64,000 nucleotides of DNA from DATLGB01 sp963726825 (GCA_963726825.1 CAVSDT010000002.1:1-64000); one strand, 5' to 3'. Positions 46,212 to 55,757 are shown, counted from the first letter of the stretch. Notes: a model not told the origin generated them from the sequence alone. Made by a program: numbers and translations.

Positions 46212-46839
46212 GGAGAGCCTCCGCGACCGGCTGGTCGCCGTCGAAGACCTCGAACACCTTGCCGACCGTGGCCGGCTCGACGAGGCTGCCCAGCAGGACG
46301 AGTGCGACGTCGTCCCGGGCGACCGGTCCCCGCTGTCCGAGCCGCGTGGACACGGACACCGTCCCGGTCCCGGGGTCGTCGTGGAGCGAGCCGGGGCGCA
46401 CGACGGTCCAGTCCAGGCCGGAGCTGGTCAGCGCCTCGTCGGCGTCCGCCTTGGCCTGCAGGTAGGGCCCCATGGCCTCCCCGCCCGCCGCGGGGTCCTG
46501 GGCGCCGATGGAGGAGACGATCACGTAGCGCGGCACGTCCGTCTCGCGGGCGGCCTCGATCAGCTTGACGGCGCCGCCGTAGTCGACGGTCCGCTTGCGC
46601 TCGGGGCCGCTGTCGGGCCCGGCGCCCGCGGCGAACACGATCGCGTCGGACCCGCGCACGTGCTCGGCGGGGTCCTCGGACTCGAGGTCGCAGAGCACCG
46701 CCTCGGCGCCGACGGCCTCGAGGTCCGCCGCGTGGTCGGGGTTGCGGATCAGCCCCCGCGCGGTGTCGCCGCGCTCGGCCAACAGCTTGAGGAGTCGGAG
46801 GGCGATCTGCCCGTGTCCGCCGGCGACGAGAACGTTCAT
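46201..46839 (-). CDS. NAD(P)-binding atypical SDR (NmrA/YwnB-like)
   Basis: This 212-aa protein starts NVLVAGGHGQIALRLLKLLA, with the GxxGxxG-type dinucleotide motif of atypical short-chain dehydrogenases. It also has DAIVFAAGAG, RYVIVSSIGA and YLQAKADADEAL, where Tyr-x-x-x-Lys fits the active site, and the family-typical LDWTVVRPGSLHDDPGTGTV. Members act as oxidoreductases or redox sensors; the substrate is unknown. GGGGGAGGGG gives a strong Shine-Dalgarno sequence. It overlaps the RTX-like gene start by 11 nt. Confidence 0.85.
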   Translation of the reverse strand: MNVLVAGGHGQIALRLLKLLAERGDTARGLIRNPDHAADLEAVGAEAVLCDLESEDPAEHVRGSDAIVFAAGAGPDSGPERKRTVDYGGAVKLIEAARETDVPRYVIVSSIGAQDPAAGGEAMGPYLQAKADADEALTSSGLDWTVVRPGSLHDDPGTGTVSVSTRLGQRGPVARDDVALVLLGSLVEPATVGKVFEVFDGDQPVAEALRAL

Positions 46840-47122
46840 CACCCCTCCCCCTACCCGTGGCGGTGGGTGGGGATGCGGTCCCCCGGGCCGACCACGTCGT
46901 CCGTGGAAGGACGTGGGGCGCTCGGCGAACCACCACGGTTCGCAGGGGGAACCACCCGTTCTGACCGACGACGTGGTGCGCCTCATGAACCCCGCAGATC
47001 GGGATCGCCCAGGCCGCCGCCGATCGTCGCCGATCGCCCGCTTCGACCCGCCTTCGCGGGAAACCCGCAGGGTTGCCCGGGCGAGCTTGACTCGTCGCGG
47101 CGGACCGGCGTACGGTCGCGCC
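46840..47122. promoter_or_regulatory. Divergent spacer with a promoter and two dyads
   Basis: No gene is seen in these 283 bp. On the plus strand TTGACT (47087-47092) and TACGGT (47111-47116), 18 nt apart, form a good promoter ending 6 nt before the subtilase GTG. Two dyads lie nearer the SDR gene: CCACGTC/GACGTGG (46892-46916) and GCGAACC/GGTTCGC with a 5-nt loop (46925-46943), possible operators. Confidence 0.5.
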
Positions 47123-49879
47123 GTGGTCCGCCTCCGTGTCCTCCTCGGGCTCGTCCTCGGGCTCTTCCTCGCGAGCAGCCTCGCGCTCCCGGCCGGGGCG
47201 CAGGCGGCGAAGCCGAAGGCCAAGACCGTGCTGCGCGCGATCGGGGCGGCGCAGCGCGCGACGCCGTTCAGCGCCGGCCGCGCGCCGGCCCGCAAGGCGG
47301 CGCGGGCGTTCCGCGCCGGCCGTCGCTGCGCGGCCAGCAGCGCGCTGGCGACCCACCACGGACGCATCGTCCGCCGGATCGCCAGGGCGGCCCGTCGCGG
47401 CCGCAAGGGCCGCAAGGCGCTCCGGCGACTGCGCACGGCCGACCGGCGCTCGGCGAAGGCCCGCACGCTCGTGCTGCGGTCGCTGCCGGCGGGGCGGGGA
47501 TGCGGCGGCGCCCCGACGGTCGCGGTCGACCCGGCGCTCAAGCCCAAGGGCGAGCTGCCCCCGCTGGACGGCTCGGGCCGGCGCCCGGTCGCCCGCATCG
47601 TCGACGCGGGCGGCACCGCGATCGACTTCGCCGCCAACGAGCTGGTCGTCACCGGCACCGAGGCGGAGGTGCGCGCCCTCGTCAAGCGCTGGCGGGGCGA
47701 GGTGCTCTCGACCGTCGACACCACGAAGCTCGGACTGAAGGCCAAGCAGTTCCTCGTCCGCATCCGCACCGGCCGCGCGGACGAGGCGCGGCTGTCGGCC
47801 GACCTCGCGAAGCTCGCGACGGGCAAGGGCGGTGCGGCGACCGTCTCCAGCGAGCAGGGGCTCGACCTGCTCGCCGCCGCCGGGCGCGAGGCACGCCGCG
47901 GCACGGACGTGGGCGTCAACTTCGTCACCCGCGGGGACGCGATCGCCGGCGGCTCCACCACGGAGGACCCACGCGGCCCCGACGGGTTCGCGCTCGGCCG
48001 CTCCGGGTGGGACCCGGACGCGTTCAACTGGAAGCACCTGTCCGCGCGCTCGACGCAGGGCGTCGGGACCGCCGAGGCCTGGCAGCTGCTGGGCCGCAGC
48101 GGCCGGTCGCGCAACAAGGTCGGGCTCGCCGTGCTGGACATGGGCTTCAGCACGCAGACGAACCAGCCCGACTTCGGGGAGCCGCTGACCGCGGTCTCCA
48201 ACGTCCCGCACCGCGACGCGCTCAACACCCCGAACCTGCTCGGCTGCGGCGGCGGCGCGTCCTGCCCCTGGCACGGGACCAACGTGGCCAACACCGCGTT
48301 CTCGGTCGTGGACGACAACCACGGCGTCGCCGGGACCGGGGGGCCCGTCGCCAGGCGGATCGTCGTCTACACGCTCTATGACTTCTTCACCTCCATGGCC
48401 GCCGTAGCCGAGGCGAACGTCCTCGGCGCCCGCGTGGTCAACATGAGCTACGGCGCGCCCGTCCCCTACTACCTGGCCTGGTCGGTGCTGCCGTTCGAGG
48501 TCGTCACCCGCGCGGCGCGCGCGACCGGGATGACGCTGATCGCCTCCGCGGGCAACGACAACCGCAACGTCGACGCGAAGGACTGCTTCCTCGGGGCCTG
48601 CTGGGAGGAGGCGTGGTGGACCCCGTGCGAGAACGGCGGCGTCATGTGCGTCGGCGCCCTCGACCACGACTCCAAGAACCGCGCGAGCTACTCCAACTGG
48701 GGCGACCGGGGCGGCGGGGTCGACCTGTTCGCACCGGGGAAGGTGCTCGTCGGCTTCGACCCGGCGACCCCGACCGGCCGGCCCGGCCAGACGCCCGTCC
48801 ATGCGGTGCAGGGCACGAGCTTCGCCGCGCCCTACCTCGCCGGGGTGGCGGCCCTCGTGCGCGCGGCCGACCCCGGCCTGGGGGCCGGCAACGTCGAGAG
48901 CATCCTCAAGAGCACGGCGAAGGCCTCGCCCGACGACAAGGTCCGCACCTACGTCGACGCCCAGGCCGCGGTCCGCAACGCGCTGCCGCCCCTCGTGCAC
49001 ATCGAGGCACCGATCACGGGCCAGACGCTCGACCGTGGGCCGGCGCTGGCCCTGCAGGCGTTCGTCTTCGACGACGGCCGCGGCGCGCCGACCTCCGTCA
49101 CCTGGACGCGCGCCGACGGGACGGTGATCGGCTCGGGGGCGAGCACCTCGACCACCGCGCTCGGCTACGGGCCGCAGACGATCCGCGTGCGCGCCGTGCT
49201 GCCCGGCGGCACCGCGGTGACCGACGAGGTCACCATCACCGTCGCCAACACCCCGCCGCAGGTGCAGCTGCGCCAGCCCGTCAACGGCGCGAGCTTCTAC
49301 CAGGGGGAGCGCGTGCCGCTCGTCGGGGAGGGGTTCGACCTCAACCAGGACGGCGGGCTCCTGCGTGACGCCCAGCTGCAGTGGAGCCTGGACGGGTCGG
49401 GCCCCTTCGCCCTCGGGCGCACCCCGACGCTCGTCCTCGACGGCGTGTCCGTCGGCACGCACACCCTGAACCTGCGCGGCACCGACGACGCCGGCGCCAG
49501 CGTCACGGACACGATCACGATCACGGTCGGCCCCGCGCCGCCCAACCTGCCGCCGACCGTCAAGATCACGAGCCCGGCCGACAACAGCCACAAGCCCACC
49601 TGCTGCACCGAGCCGGGACCCGGCGGCCGCTCCTACGCCGAGTTCGACTTCCAGGCCGACGTCACCGATCCCGAGGGCGACCCGCTCACCTACACCTGGA
49701 CGGAGCGCGTGCTCCCCTCCGGCACCGCGGCGACGCGCTCGACGGTCGAGGACCCTGGGACCCAGCGCGTCTACTTCGGGACCTGCAACGACGGCCCGCA
49801 CGAGTGGACCCTGACCGTCTCGGACGGGACCAGCACCCGCAGCGCCTCCGTGCGCGTCGGGCTCGACATCATCTGCTGA
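47123..49879 (+). CDS. Secreted subtilisin-like serine protease (S8)
   Basis: This 918-aa protein has a signal peptide (RVLLGLVLGLFLASSLALPA, cut after AGAQA), a basic propeptide-like region to about residue 290 and an S8 domain. The triad is Asp339 in LAVLDMGFS, His384 in WHGTNVANTAF and Ser566 in GTSFAAPYLAGVAAL, with the oxyanion Asn region ASAGNDNRNVD. From about residue 630 two or three Ig/PKD-like domains follow (PLVHIEAPITGQTLDRG, PPTVKITSPADNSHKPTC), ending in DGTSTRSASVRVGLDIIC. It probably processes extracellular proteins. The start follows a -10 by 6 nt and lacks a Shine-Dalgarno sequence, hence probably leaderless. Confidence 0.92.
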   Translation: MVRLRVLLGLVLGLFLASSLALPAGAQAAKPKAKTVLRAIGAAQRATPFSAGRAPARKAARAFRAGRRCAASSALATHHGRIVRRIARAARRGRKGRKALRRLRTADRRSAKARTLVLRSLPAGRGCGGAPTVAVDPALKPKGELPPLDGSGRRPVARIVDAGGTAIDFAANELVVTGTEAEVRALVKRWRGEVLSTVDTTKLGLKAKQFLVRIRTGRADEARLSADLAKLATGKGGAATVSSEQGLDLLAAAGREARRGTDVGVNFVTRGDAIAGGSTTEDPRGPDGFALGRSGWDPDAFNWKHLSARSTQGVGTAEAWQLLGRSGRSRNKVGLAVLDMGFSTQTNQPDFGEPLTAVSNVPHRDALNTPNLLGCGGGASCPWHGTNVANTAFSVVDDNHGVAGTGGPVARRIVVYTLYDFFTSMAAVAEANVLGARVVNMSYGAPVPYYLAWSVLPFEVVTRAARATGMTLIASAGNDNRNVDAKDCFLGACWEEAWWTPCENGGVMCVGALDHDSKNRASYSNWGDRGGGVDLFAPGKVLVGFDPATPTGRPGQTPVHAVQGTSFAAPYLAGVAALVRAADPGLGAGNVESILKSTAKASPDDKVRTYVDAQAAVRNALPPLVHIEAPITGQTLDRGPALALQAFVFDDGRGAPTSVTWTRADGTVIGSGASTSTTALGYGPQTIRVRAVLPGGTAVTDEVTITVANTPPQVQLRQPVNGASFYQGERVPLVGEGFDLNQDGGLLRDAQLQWSLDGSGPFALGRTPTLVLDGVSVGTHTLNLRGTDDAGASVTDTITITVGPAPPNLPPTVKITSPADNSHKPTCCTEPGPGGRSYAEFDFQADVTDPEGDPLTYTWTERVLPSGTAATRSTVEDPGTQRVYFGTCNDGPHEWTLTVSDGTSTRSASVRVGLDIIC

Positions 49880-49920
49880 CGCGCCGGCGGCGTCGGGTCG
49901 CCGGGATATCGTGGGCGCCC

Positions 49921-50733
49921 ATGCGGGTCCTGCTCACGAACGACGACGGCATCGACGCCGACGGCCTCCAGGCGCTGCGCCGCGCCCTCCTCGAGGTCGA
50001 CGACATCGACCTCGCGGTGATCGCCCCCGACGGGGACCGATCCGCGATCGGCCGGGGCATCACCATCCGCCGCCCGCTCCAGGTCGAGGACCGCGAGTTC
50101 GCCGACGGCACGACGGGCTACGCCACGGACGGCACGCCGGTGGACTGCGTCCGCCTGGCCACCCTCGGCCTCGTGCCCGACTGGACGCCGGAGCTGATCG
50201 TCTCGGGCATCAACCACGGCTCCAACATCGGCGACGACATCTCCTACAGCGGCACGGTCGCCGCCGCGATCGAAGGGCTGCTGCTCGGCCTGCCGGCCGT
50301 CGCCGTCTCCCAGGCCGCGCCCGACGGCTACTGGCACGGCGAGGCGGGCACGATGGACTTCACCGACACCGCGGCGTTCGTCGCCCGGCTCGTGGACCGC
50401 ATCGACGACGTCCGGCTCGAGCAGGGCACGCTCATCAACGTCAACGCGCCCCAGGGCCCGGCCGGCGGCGTCGAGGTCACCCGCCTCGGCCGGCGCATCT
50501 ACCGCGACGAGCTGTCGCTGCTCGAGCAGGAGGGGCCGCGCCGGCGCTACCGCATCTACGGTCCCGCGCCCGACAACGAGGAGGCCGAGGGCACCGACGT
50601 CGCCGCGGTCGCCGCCGGCCGCATCGCGGTCACCCCGCTCCACTTCGACCTCACCGACGGCTCGGGGGTCGAGACGCTCAGCGGCGCCGACCTGAGCAGC
50701 CTGCTCGAGCCGGCCGCCCGGGAGGTGGAGTGA
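49921..50733 (+). CDS. surE: 5'/3'-nucleotidase SurE
   Basis: This 270-aa metal-dependent nucleotidase has RVLLTNDDGIDADGLQALRR (metal Asp pair), the Ser in APDGDRSAIGRGITI and the second Asn in VSGINHGSNIGDDISYSGTV. SurE removes phosphate from nucleoside monophosphates, often linked to stress survival. A TATCGT hexamer (49907-49912) lies 8 nt before the ATG, with no Shine-Dalgarno sequence. It overlaps ligA by 4 nt (GTGA), so the two repair or salvage genes are co-translated. Confidence 0.96.
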   Translation: MRVLLTNDDGIDADGLQALRRALLEVDDIDLAVIAPDGDRSAIGRGITIRRPLQVEDREFADGTTGYATDGTPVDCVRLATLGLVPDWTPELIVSGINHGSNIGDDISYSGTVAAAIEGLLLGLPAVAVSQAAPDGYWHGEAGTMDFTDTAAFVARLVDRIDDVRLEQGTLINVNAPQGPAGGVEVTRLGRRIYRDELSLLEQEGPRRRYRIYGPAPDNEEAEGTDVAAVAAGRIAVTPLHFDLTDGSGVETLSGADLSSLLEPAAREVE

Positions 50734-52775
50734 CCGAAGCCGAACGCGCCGCCGAGCTGCGCGAGCAGCTGCGCCACCACGGCAAGCGCTACTACGAGGA
50801 CGACGACCCGGAGATCGGCGACGACGCCTACGACGCGCTCCTCGACGAGCTGCGGGCGATCGAGGCCGAGCACCCGGACCTGCTGACCGCCGACTCACCG
50901 ACCCAGGTCGTCGGCGGCGACGTCGTCTCCAAGCTCGAGAAGGTCCGCCACCCGCAGCAGATGTTCTCGCTGGCCAACGCGCGCTCGGCGGACGAGCTCG
51001 AGGCGTGGCTGTCGCGCATGCGCAACCACCTCGCCCGAGAGGGGATCGAGGACCCGGAGATCACCTACGTCTGCGAGCCCAAGATCGACGGGCTCGCGAT
51101 GTCGCTGATCTACCTCGACGGGCGGCTCGACCGCGCCGTGACGCGCGGCAACGGCGAGGTGGGGGAGGACGTCACCCACAACATCCGCCAGATCGAGATG
51201 ATCCCCAAGACGCTGACGGGCGCCCCGAGCACGATCGAGGTCCGCGGCGAGGTCTACATGTCGCTGCCCGACTTCCGCGGGCTCAACGAGCGCCGCGCCG
51301 CCGCCGGGCTCTCGACGTTCGCCAATCCGCGCAACTCCGCGGCGGGGACGATCCGGCAGCTGGACCCCAAGCTCGCGGCCGAGCGGCCGCTGTCGTTCTG
51401 GGCCTACCAGGTCGGCTACAACGACGGTGCCGGGTTCACGCGCCACTCCGACGCGATCGCGTGGCTGCGCGAGCAGGCCTTCCCGGTCAACCCGGACATC
51501 GCGATCGAGACCGACATCGAGGCCGTCGTGGCGCGCTGCGAGCGCTGGCGCGAGCGTCGCGCGCAGCTGGACTTCGAGATCGACGGGGTCGTGATCAAGG
51601 TCGACGACGCGGAGCTGCAGCGCCGCCTCGGCGTCGTCGGGCGCGACCCGCGCTGGGCGATCGCGTGGAAGTTCCCCCCGACCACGGCGACCACGACGCT
51701 GCTCGACATCGAGTGGAACGTCGGCAAGTTCGGCGACCTGCACCCGTTCGCCGCGCTCGAGCCGGTCCACGTCGGCGGCGTCACCGTCTCCTCCGCCACG
51801 CTGCACAACGAGGAGGACCTCGCGCGCAAGGACGTTCGCGTCGGCGACGAGGTGATCGTGCTGCGCGCGGGCGATGTGATCCCGCAGGTCGTCTCCCCGG
51901 CGCCGCACGCCGTCGAGCGGCCCGATCGCGGGCCGGTCCCGCACCCGCCGGCGCGCTGCCCGTTCTGCGACACCGAGACGGTCAAGCCCGAGAGCTCCGT
52001 CTTCACGAAGTGCCCCAACCGCGACTGCCCCGAGCGGCGCTGGCAGCTGCTCAGCCACTTCGTCTCCCGCGGCGCGCTGGACATCGACGGGCTGGGGGAG
52101 AAGCAGGCGCGCCAGCTGCTGACGCTCGAGATCGTCCGCACCCCGGCCGACCTGTACCGCCTGGACGCCGGGCAGCTGCTCGCGCTCGACGGCTACGGCG
52201 AGACGCGCGTGCAGAACCTCCTCCGCGCGATCGACGCCTCGAAGGGGCAGCCGTTCTCGCGCGTGCTCTTCGGCCTCGGGATCGAGGGCGTGGGCGAGGT
52301 CACCGGCCGCGCGCTCGCGCAGCAGTTCCGCACCGTCGACGCGCTGCTGGAGGCCGACGCCGAGAAGATCGCCGAGACGCCCGGCATCGGGCCGATCGTG
52401 GCCGAGCTGATTCGCGCGCAGCTCGCCGGGGAGCAGCTGCGCGCGCTCGTCGCCGACCTCAAGACCCTGGGGCTGACGCTCGAGGAGGAGGGCCCGCCGC
52501 CCGGTGAGGGTGTGCTGTCAGGCCGCACCCTCGTGCTCACCGGCACCCTGCCGGACCTCACGCGCGAGCAGGCGACCCAGCGGATCCTGGCCGAGGGGGG
52601 CAAGGTCACCACGTCGGTGTCGAAGAAGACCGACTTCGTCGTCGCCGGCGAGTCCGCGGGGTCCAAGCTCGAGAAGGCCGAGCGCCTGGGCGTGCGGGTC
52701 CTGGACGAGGCGGGGCTCCTCGCGCTGCTGGCGGGCGAGCTGCCGGACCTCGAGCCCGGGTCCGACGCGCCCTAG
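50730..52775 (+). CDS. ligA: NAD-dependent DNA ligase
   Basis: This 681-aa ligase seals nicks in replication and repair. The adenylated lysine is Lys118 in CEPKIDGLAMSLIY. An OB-fold is followed by a Cys4 zinc finger (Cys410, Cys413, Cys428, Cys433), helix-hairpin-helix repeats (GYGETRVQNLLRAIDASKGQ) and a BRCT domain (GRTLVLTGTLPDLTREQATQ). The length is typical. GTG start inside the surE stop. The end overlaps the small convergent gene at 52772 by 4 nt. Confidence 0.98.
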   Translation: MTEAERAAELREQLRHHGKRYYEDDDPEIGDDAYDALLDELRAIEAEHPDLLTADSPTQVVGGDVVSKLEKVRHPQQMFSLANARSADELEAWLSRMRNHLAREGIEDPEITYVCEPKIDGLAMSLIYLDGRLDRAVTRGNGEVGEDVTHNIRQIEMIPKTLTGAPSTIEVRGEVYMSLPDFRGLNERRAAAGLSTFANPRNSAAGTIRQLDPKLAAERPLSFWAYQVGYNDGAGFTRHSDAIAWLREQAFPVNPDIAIETDIEAVVARCERWRERRAQLDFEIDGVVIKVDDAELQRRLGVVGRDPRWAIAWKFPPTTATTTLLDIEWNVGKFGDLHPFAALEPVHVGGVTVSSATLHNEEDLARKDVRVGDEVIVLRAGDVIPQVVSPAPHAVERPDRGPVPHPPARCPFCDTETVKPESSVFTKCPNRDCPERRWQLLSHFVSRGALDIDGLGEKQARQLLTLEIVRTPADLYRLDAGQLLALDGYGETRVQNLLRAIDASKGQPFSRVLFGLGIEGVGEVTGRALAQQFRTVDALLEADAEKIAETPGIGPIVAELIRAQLAGEQLRALVADLKTLGLTLEEEGPPPGEGVLSGRTLVLTGTLPDLTREQATQRILAEGGKVTTSVSKKTDFVVAGESAGSKLEKAERLGVRVLDEAGLLALLAGELPDLEPGSDAP

Positions 52776-53008
52776 AGCGGGCGGACGGCGACGCCGCCGC
52801 AGACCAGGCACACGCCGGAGGCGTGCCCGTGCTGGTCGCGTGCGCCGAGCAGGTGGGCGCCGCAGTCCTGGCAGGCGCAGCGGACGTGGGCCTCGTCCTC
52901 GGCGCCGAGCGGCGCCGCCAGACGGCCGACGCGCGGGCGCGGGCGCGTCAGCGGCGGGGAGACCTGCCGCCCGTCCGCCGTCCGCAACCTGAGCACGACC
53001 CCGTCCAT
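52772..53008 (-). CDS. 78-aa zinc-ribbon-like small protein
   Basis: This short protein ends with paired cysteines in the pattern CACQDCGAHLLG and GVCLVCGGVAVRPL, likely one zinc site. The first 40 residues are basic and proline-rich (SPPLTRPRPRVGRLAAPLGA). It is packed between ligA (4-nt overlap) and the PBP4-like gene, which fits a real gene. Function is unknown; nucleic-acid or protein binding is typical for such ribbons. Confidence 0.6.
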   Translation of the reverse strand: MDGVVLRLRTADGRQVSPPLTRPRPRVGRLAAPLGAEDEAHVRCACQDCGAHLLGARDQHGHASGVCLVCGGVAVRPL

Positions 53009-53048
53009 GATCCCCGCTTTTACCCGTGCCTGCGCGGTCTCACACGAC

Positions 53049-54266
53049 CTAGGCGGCGTAGCGCGCGATCGCGTCGACCATGCGGTCCTGCAGCGTCCGC
53101 GCCCCGGCAGGGTTGACGCGGTTCATCAGGATCGAGAACGCGAGCGTGCGGCCGGCCCTCGTCGTGCAGTAGCCCGACAGGGCGGAGACGTCGCGCAGCG
53201 TGCCGGTCTTGCCGCGGCAGCGGCCGCGGGCGACGCTCCAGCGCAGGCGGCCGCCGAGCGTGCCCGAGCGGCCGGCGACAGCGAGCGAGTCGTAGAAGCT
53301 CGGCCACGCCTCGGTCGTCCGGATCCCGGTGAGCAGTTCGACCAGCTGCCGCGGCGAGGTGCGGTTGCGGCGCGAGAGACCGGACCCGTCGGCGATGCGC
53401 GGAGCGATGCCGAACCGCTCGCGCAGCGTGGCCTTCGCGACGGCGGCCCCGTTGCGCGTCGTCGCCGGCGTGGCGTCCGCCGCGCCGACCGCCTTCAGCA
53501 GCGATTCGGCGATCGTGTTGTCGGACGGGACGTTGGCCGCCCTGGCGAGCGCCGCGAAGGTGGGGGCGCGCAGCGTCGCGACGGTGAGCGCGCCCGCCGG
53601 CGCGCGTCCGGTCCTGCCGGCCTTGGCCACCCTGACCCCGCGGGCGCGCAGGGCGGCGGCCAGCGCGCTGGCCGCGAACGCGGGCGGATTGCCCTGGTAG
53701 TACGGGCGCAGGGAGCCGGTGCGGCCGCGGTCGACCATCAGCGCGCCGAGCGGGGAGAGGTCGATCGAGGCGCCGAACCCCGTCGCGGCCGTGCCGCGGA
53801 CGCGGTCGTAGAGGCTCTCGTCGCCGACGACGTGGCCGGTCACCTCCGTCACACCCGAGGCGACGACCGCGGTCGCGAGCGAGCGCAGGCCGTCGGCGCT
53901 GAGCGTCGGATCGCCCCCGCCGCGCAGGTACAGGTCCCCGTCGATGACGCCGTCGATCCCGATCTCGTCGGTGGCGAGCGCGACGGTGTCCGGGTGGGCG
54001 TCGGGTCCCAGCGTCAGCAGCGCCGACGCGGTCGTGTAGAGCTTCTCGTTGGACGCCGGGATCCGCCGCGCGTTCGGGCGGCGCGCGTAGAGGGTGCGTC
54101 CGCTGTCGAGGTCGACGACCACCGCGGACGCCTTCGAACCGGCCGACCCCATCTGCCGGGCGAGGCTCTTGGCCGTCGCGGCGGGGCCGGCGGCGGCCGC
54201 CGGCGCCGCGGCGGCGACGGGCGCGGCCGCAAGGGCACACGTGACGGCGGCGAGGACGCGGCGCAC
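53049..54266 (-). CDS. dacB: D-alanyl-D-alanine carboxypeptidase/endopeptidase (PBP4, S13)
   Basis: This 405-aa secreted enzyme trims or cuts peptidoglycan cross-links. The N terminus RRVLAAVTCALAAAPVAAAA is a signal peptide. The catalytic motifs are SNEK (Ser72, Lys75), SDN (248-250) and KTGTL (353 on). Typical S13 stretches include GDLYLRGGGDPTLSADGLRS and ADGSGLSRRNRTSP. I start it at GTG 54264-54266 because a TAGCTT hexamer lies 8 nt upstream on the minus strand and the signal peptide begins there. It is divergent from the patatin gene. Confidence 0.92.
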   Translation of the reverse strand: MRRVLAAVTCALAAAPVAAAAPAAAAGPAATAKSLARQMGSAGSKASAVVVDLDSGRTLYARRPNARRIPASNEKLYTTASALLTLGPDAHPDTVALATDEIGIDGVIDGDLYLRGGGDPTLSADGLRSLATAVVASGVTEVTGHVVGDESLYDRVRGTAATGFGASIDLSPLGALMVDRGRTGSLRPYYQGNPPAFAASALAAALRARGVRVAKAGRTGRAPAGALTVATLRAPTFAALARAANVPSDNTIAESLLKAVGAADATPATTRNGAAVAKATLRERFGIAPRIADGSGLSRRNRTSPRQLVELLTGIRTTEAWPSFYDSLAVAGRSGTLGGRLRWSVARGRCRGKTGTLRDVSALSGYCTTRAGRTLAFSILMNRVNPAGARTLQDRMVDAIARYAA

Positions 54267-54321
54267 GCGACGGCAAGCTAGGGGACGGGTCGGCGGGTGC
54301 TGCACGTAGACTGCCAACACG

Positions 54322-55593
54322 ATGGGCAACGTGGTGGACCTCGGGACGGTGCCGAAGACGGGCCGCAGGTCCGGCGGCGGACGTCCGGCGCGCCGCAGGA
54401 AGCCCTCCAAGACCGCGCTCGTCCTGGGTGGCGGCGGCTTCACCGGCGGCGTGTACCAGATCGGTGCGCTGCGGGCCCTCGACCTGCTGTCGGTCAACAG
54501 CACGGTCAACGACTTCGACGTCTACGTCGGCACGAGCGCCGGCTCTCTCGTCGCGAGCTTCGCGGCCAACGGCGTCACCCCCGAGCAGATGATGCGCGTC
54601 GTCAACGACCAGGTGCCGACGCCGTTTCGCGACATCGACTCGCGCGCGATGCTCAAGCTCAACGTCGGCGAGTTCCTCAACGCCGGGGTGCGGCTGCCGC
54701 GCGCGCTCGCCGAGATCGCCCGGGAGCTGCCGCGCGCGATCTGGACCCTGTCGCCGATCGAGCTCGCCGTCGCCCTCGCCGACCTGCTCCCCTCGGGGAT
54801 CTACTCGGGCTCCGGGATCGAGCGCTACGTGCACGAGGTCCTCACGGGGGACGGCCGCACGGACGACTTCCGCGAGCTGCGCAAGGAGCTCTACCTCGCC
54901 GCGACGGACCTCGACACGTGCGAGCGCGTCGTCCTGGGCGCCGAGGGGTGGGACGACGTGCCGATCTCCACCGGCGTGCGGGCCTCGACGGCGCTGCCCA
55001 TGCTCTACAAGCCGCACGTCGTCAAGGACCGCGAGCTCATCGACGGCGGGATCGTCTCGACCACCAACCTCGACATCGCCGTCGAGGCCGGGGCGAAGCT
55101 GATCGTCGTCGTCAACCCGCTCGTCCCCTACGTCAACGACTTCAGCCAGGACGTGCGGACCCTGATGGGCACGCGCTCCCGGCGCGTGTCGGACCTCGGC
55201 TTCACCAAGATCGGCTACCAGACGTTCAAGCTGCTCGCCTACCAGCGGCTCCACGAGATGGCGCGCCACTGGGAGGAGCGCTACCCGGGCGTCGACATCA
55301 TCCTGATCGAGCCCGAGCCCGACGACACGCTGATGTTCGAGACCGACATCATGAACTACCACGCCCGCCTCGACGTCGCGCGCCACGGCTTCCAGTCGGT
55401 CACGCTCAAGCTCGCGGCGGAGTACGAGCGCTACCGCGAGGTCGCCGCCCGCCACGGCATCGAGATCTCCGCCACGCGGGTGCGCAAGGTCGTCAAGCAC
55501 TTCGCCGCCGAGCGCGAGCCCAAGCGCGCCTGGCGGCGCATCCTCGGGCAGACCACCGGCGCGCTGCTGCGACAGTCGGCCAACGCCGATTGA
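54322..55593 (+). CDS. Patatin-like phospholipase
   Basis: This 423-aa lipid hydrolase has the oxyanion loop LVLGGGGFTGGVYQIGALRA, the nucleophile Ser72 in VGTSAGSLVASF, and the dyad Asp241 in ELIDGGIVSTTNLD. No signal peptide is seen; the N-terminal 30 residues are basic (GRRSGGGRPARRRKPSK) and may hold it at the membrane. It should release fatty acids from membrane lipids. A TAGACT hexamer lies 9 nt before the ATG, with no Shine-Dalgarno sequence. The acyl-CoA ligase downstream (opposite strand) could use its products, an inference from closeness only. Confidence 0.92.
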   Translation: MGNVVDLGTVPKTGRRSGGGRPARRRKPSKTALVLGGGGFTGGVYQIGALRALDLLSVNSTVNDFDVYVGTSAGSLVASFAANGVTPEQMMRVVNDQVPTPFRDIDSRAMLKLNVGEFLNAGVRLPRALAEIARELPRAIWTLSPIELAVALADLLPSGIYSGSGIERYVHEVLTGDGRTDDFRELRKELYLAATDLDTCERVVLGAEGWDDVPISTGVRASTALPMLYKPHVVKDRELIDGGIVSTTNLDIAVEAGAKLIVVVNPLVPYVNDFSQDVRTLMGTRSRRVSDLGFTKIGYQTFKLLAYQRLHEMARHWEERYPGVDIILIEPEPDDTLMFETDIMNYHARLDVARHGFQSVTLKLAAEYERYREVAARHGIEISATRVRKVVKHFAAEREPKRAWRRILGQTTGALLRQSANAD

Positions 55594-55622
55594 TCCGCCG
55601 CGACGGGGGGTACCGTCGCGCC

Positions 55623-55757
55623 ATGTCCTTGCGATCCTGTGCCTCCTGCCAGCGACTGATCCCCGGGCACTACACCGGGTGCCCGCACTGCCGCGCTAGC
55701 CGGCGTACAACGCTTCGAACGCTGCTGCGTACGCCTCGTAGACCACGTTCCGCTTGA
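55623..55757 (+). CDS. 44-aa zinc-ribbon microprotein
   Basis: This short frame encodes two CxxC pairs, CASCQRLIPGHYTGCPHC, followed by an Arg/Thr-rich basic tail. TACCGT (55611-55616) lies 6 nt before the ATG, the same leaderless layout as other genes here. Its 3' part overlaps the convergent acyl-CoA ligase by 62 nt, which lowers confidence. It could bind zinc and RNA. Confidence 0.5.
   Translation: MSLRSCASCQRLIPGHYTGCPHCRASRRTTLRTLLRTPRRPRSA

Noticed and set aside
46133..49801. Open frame of over 1200 codons on the minus strand across the subtilase gene
   Set aside because: It has no recognisable domain and opposes a protein with a full catalytic triad and signal peptide; long antisense frames are expected at this G+C content.
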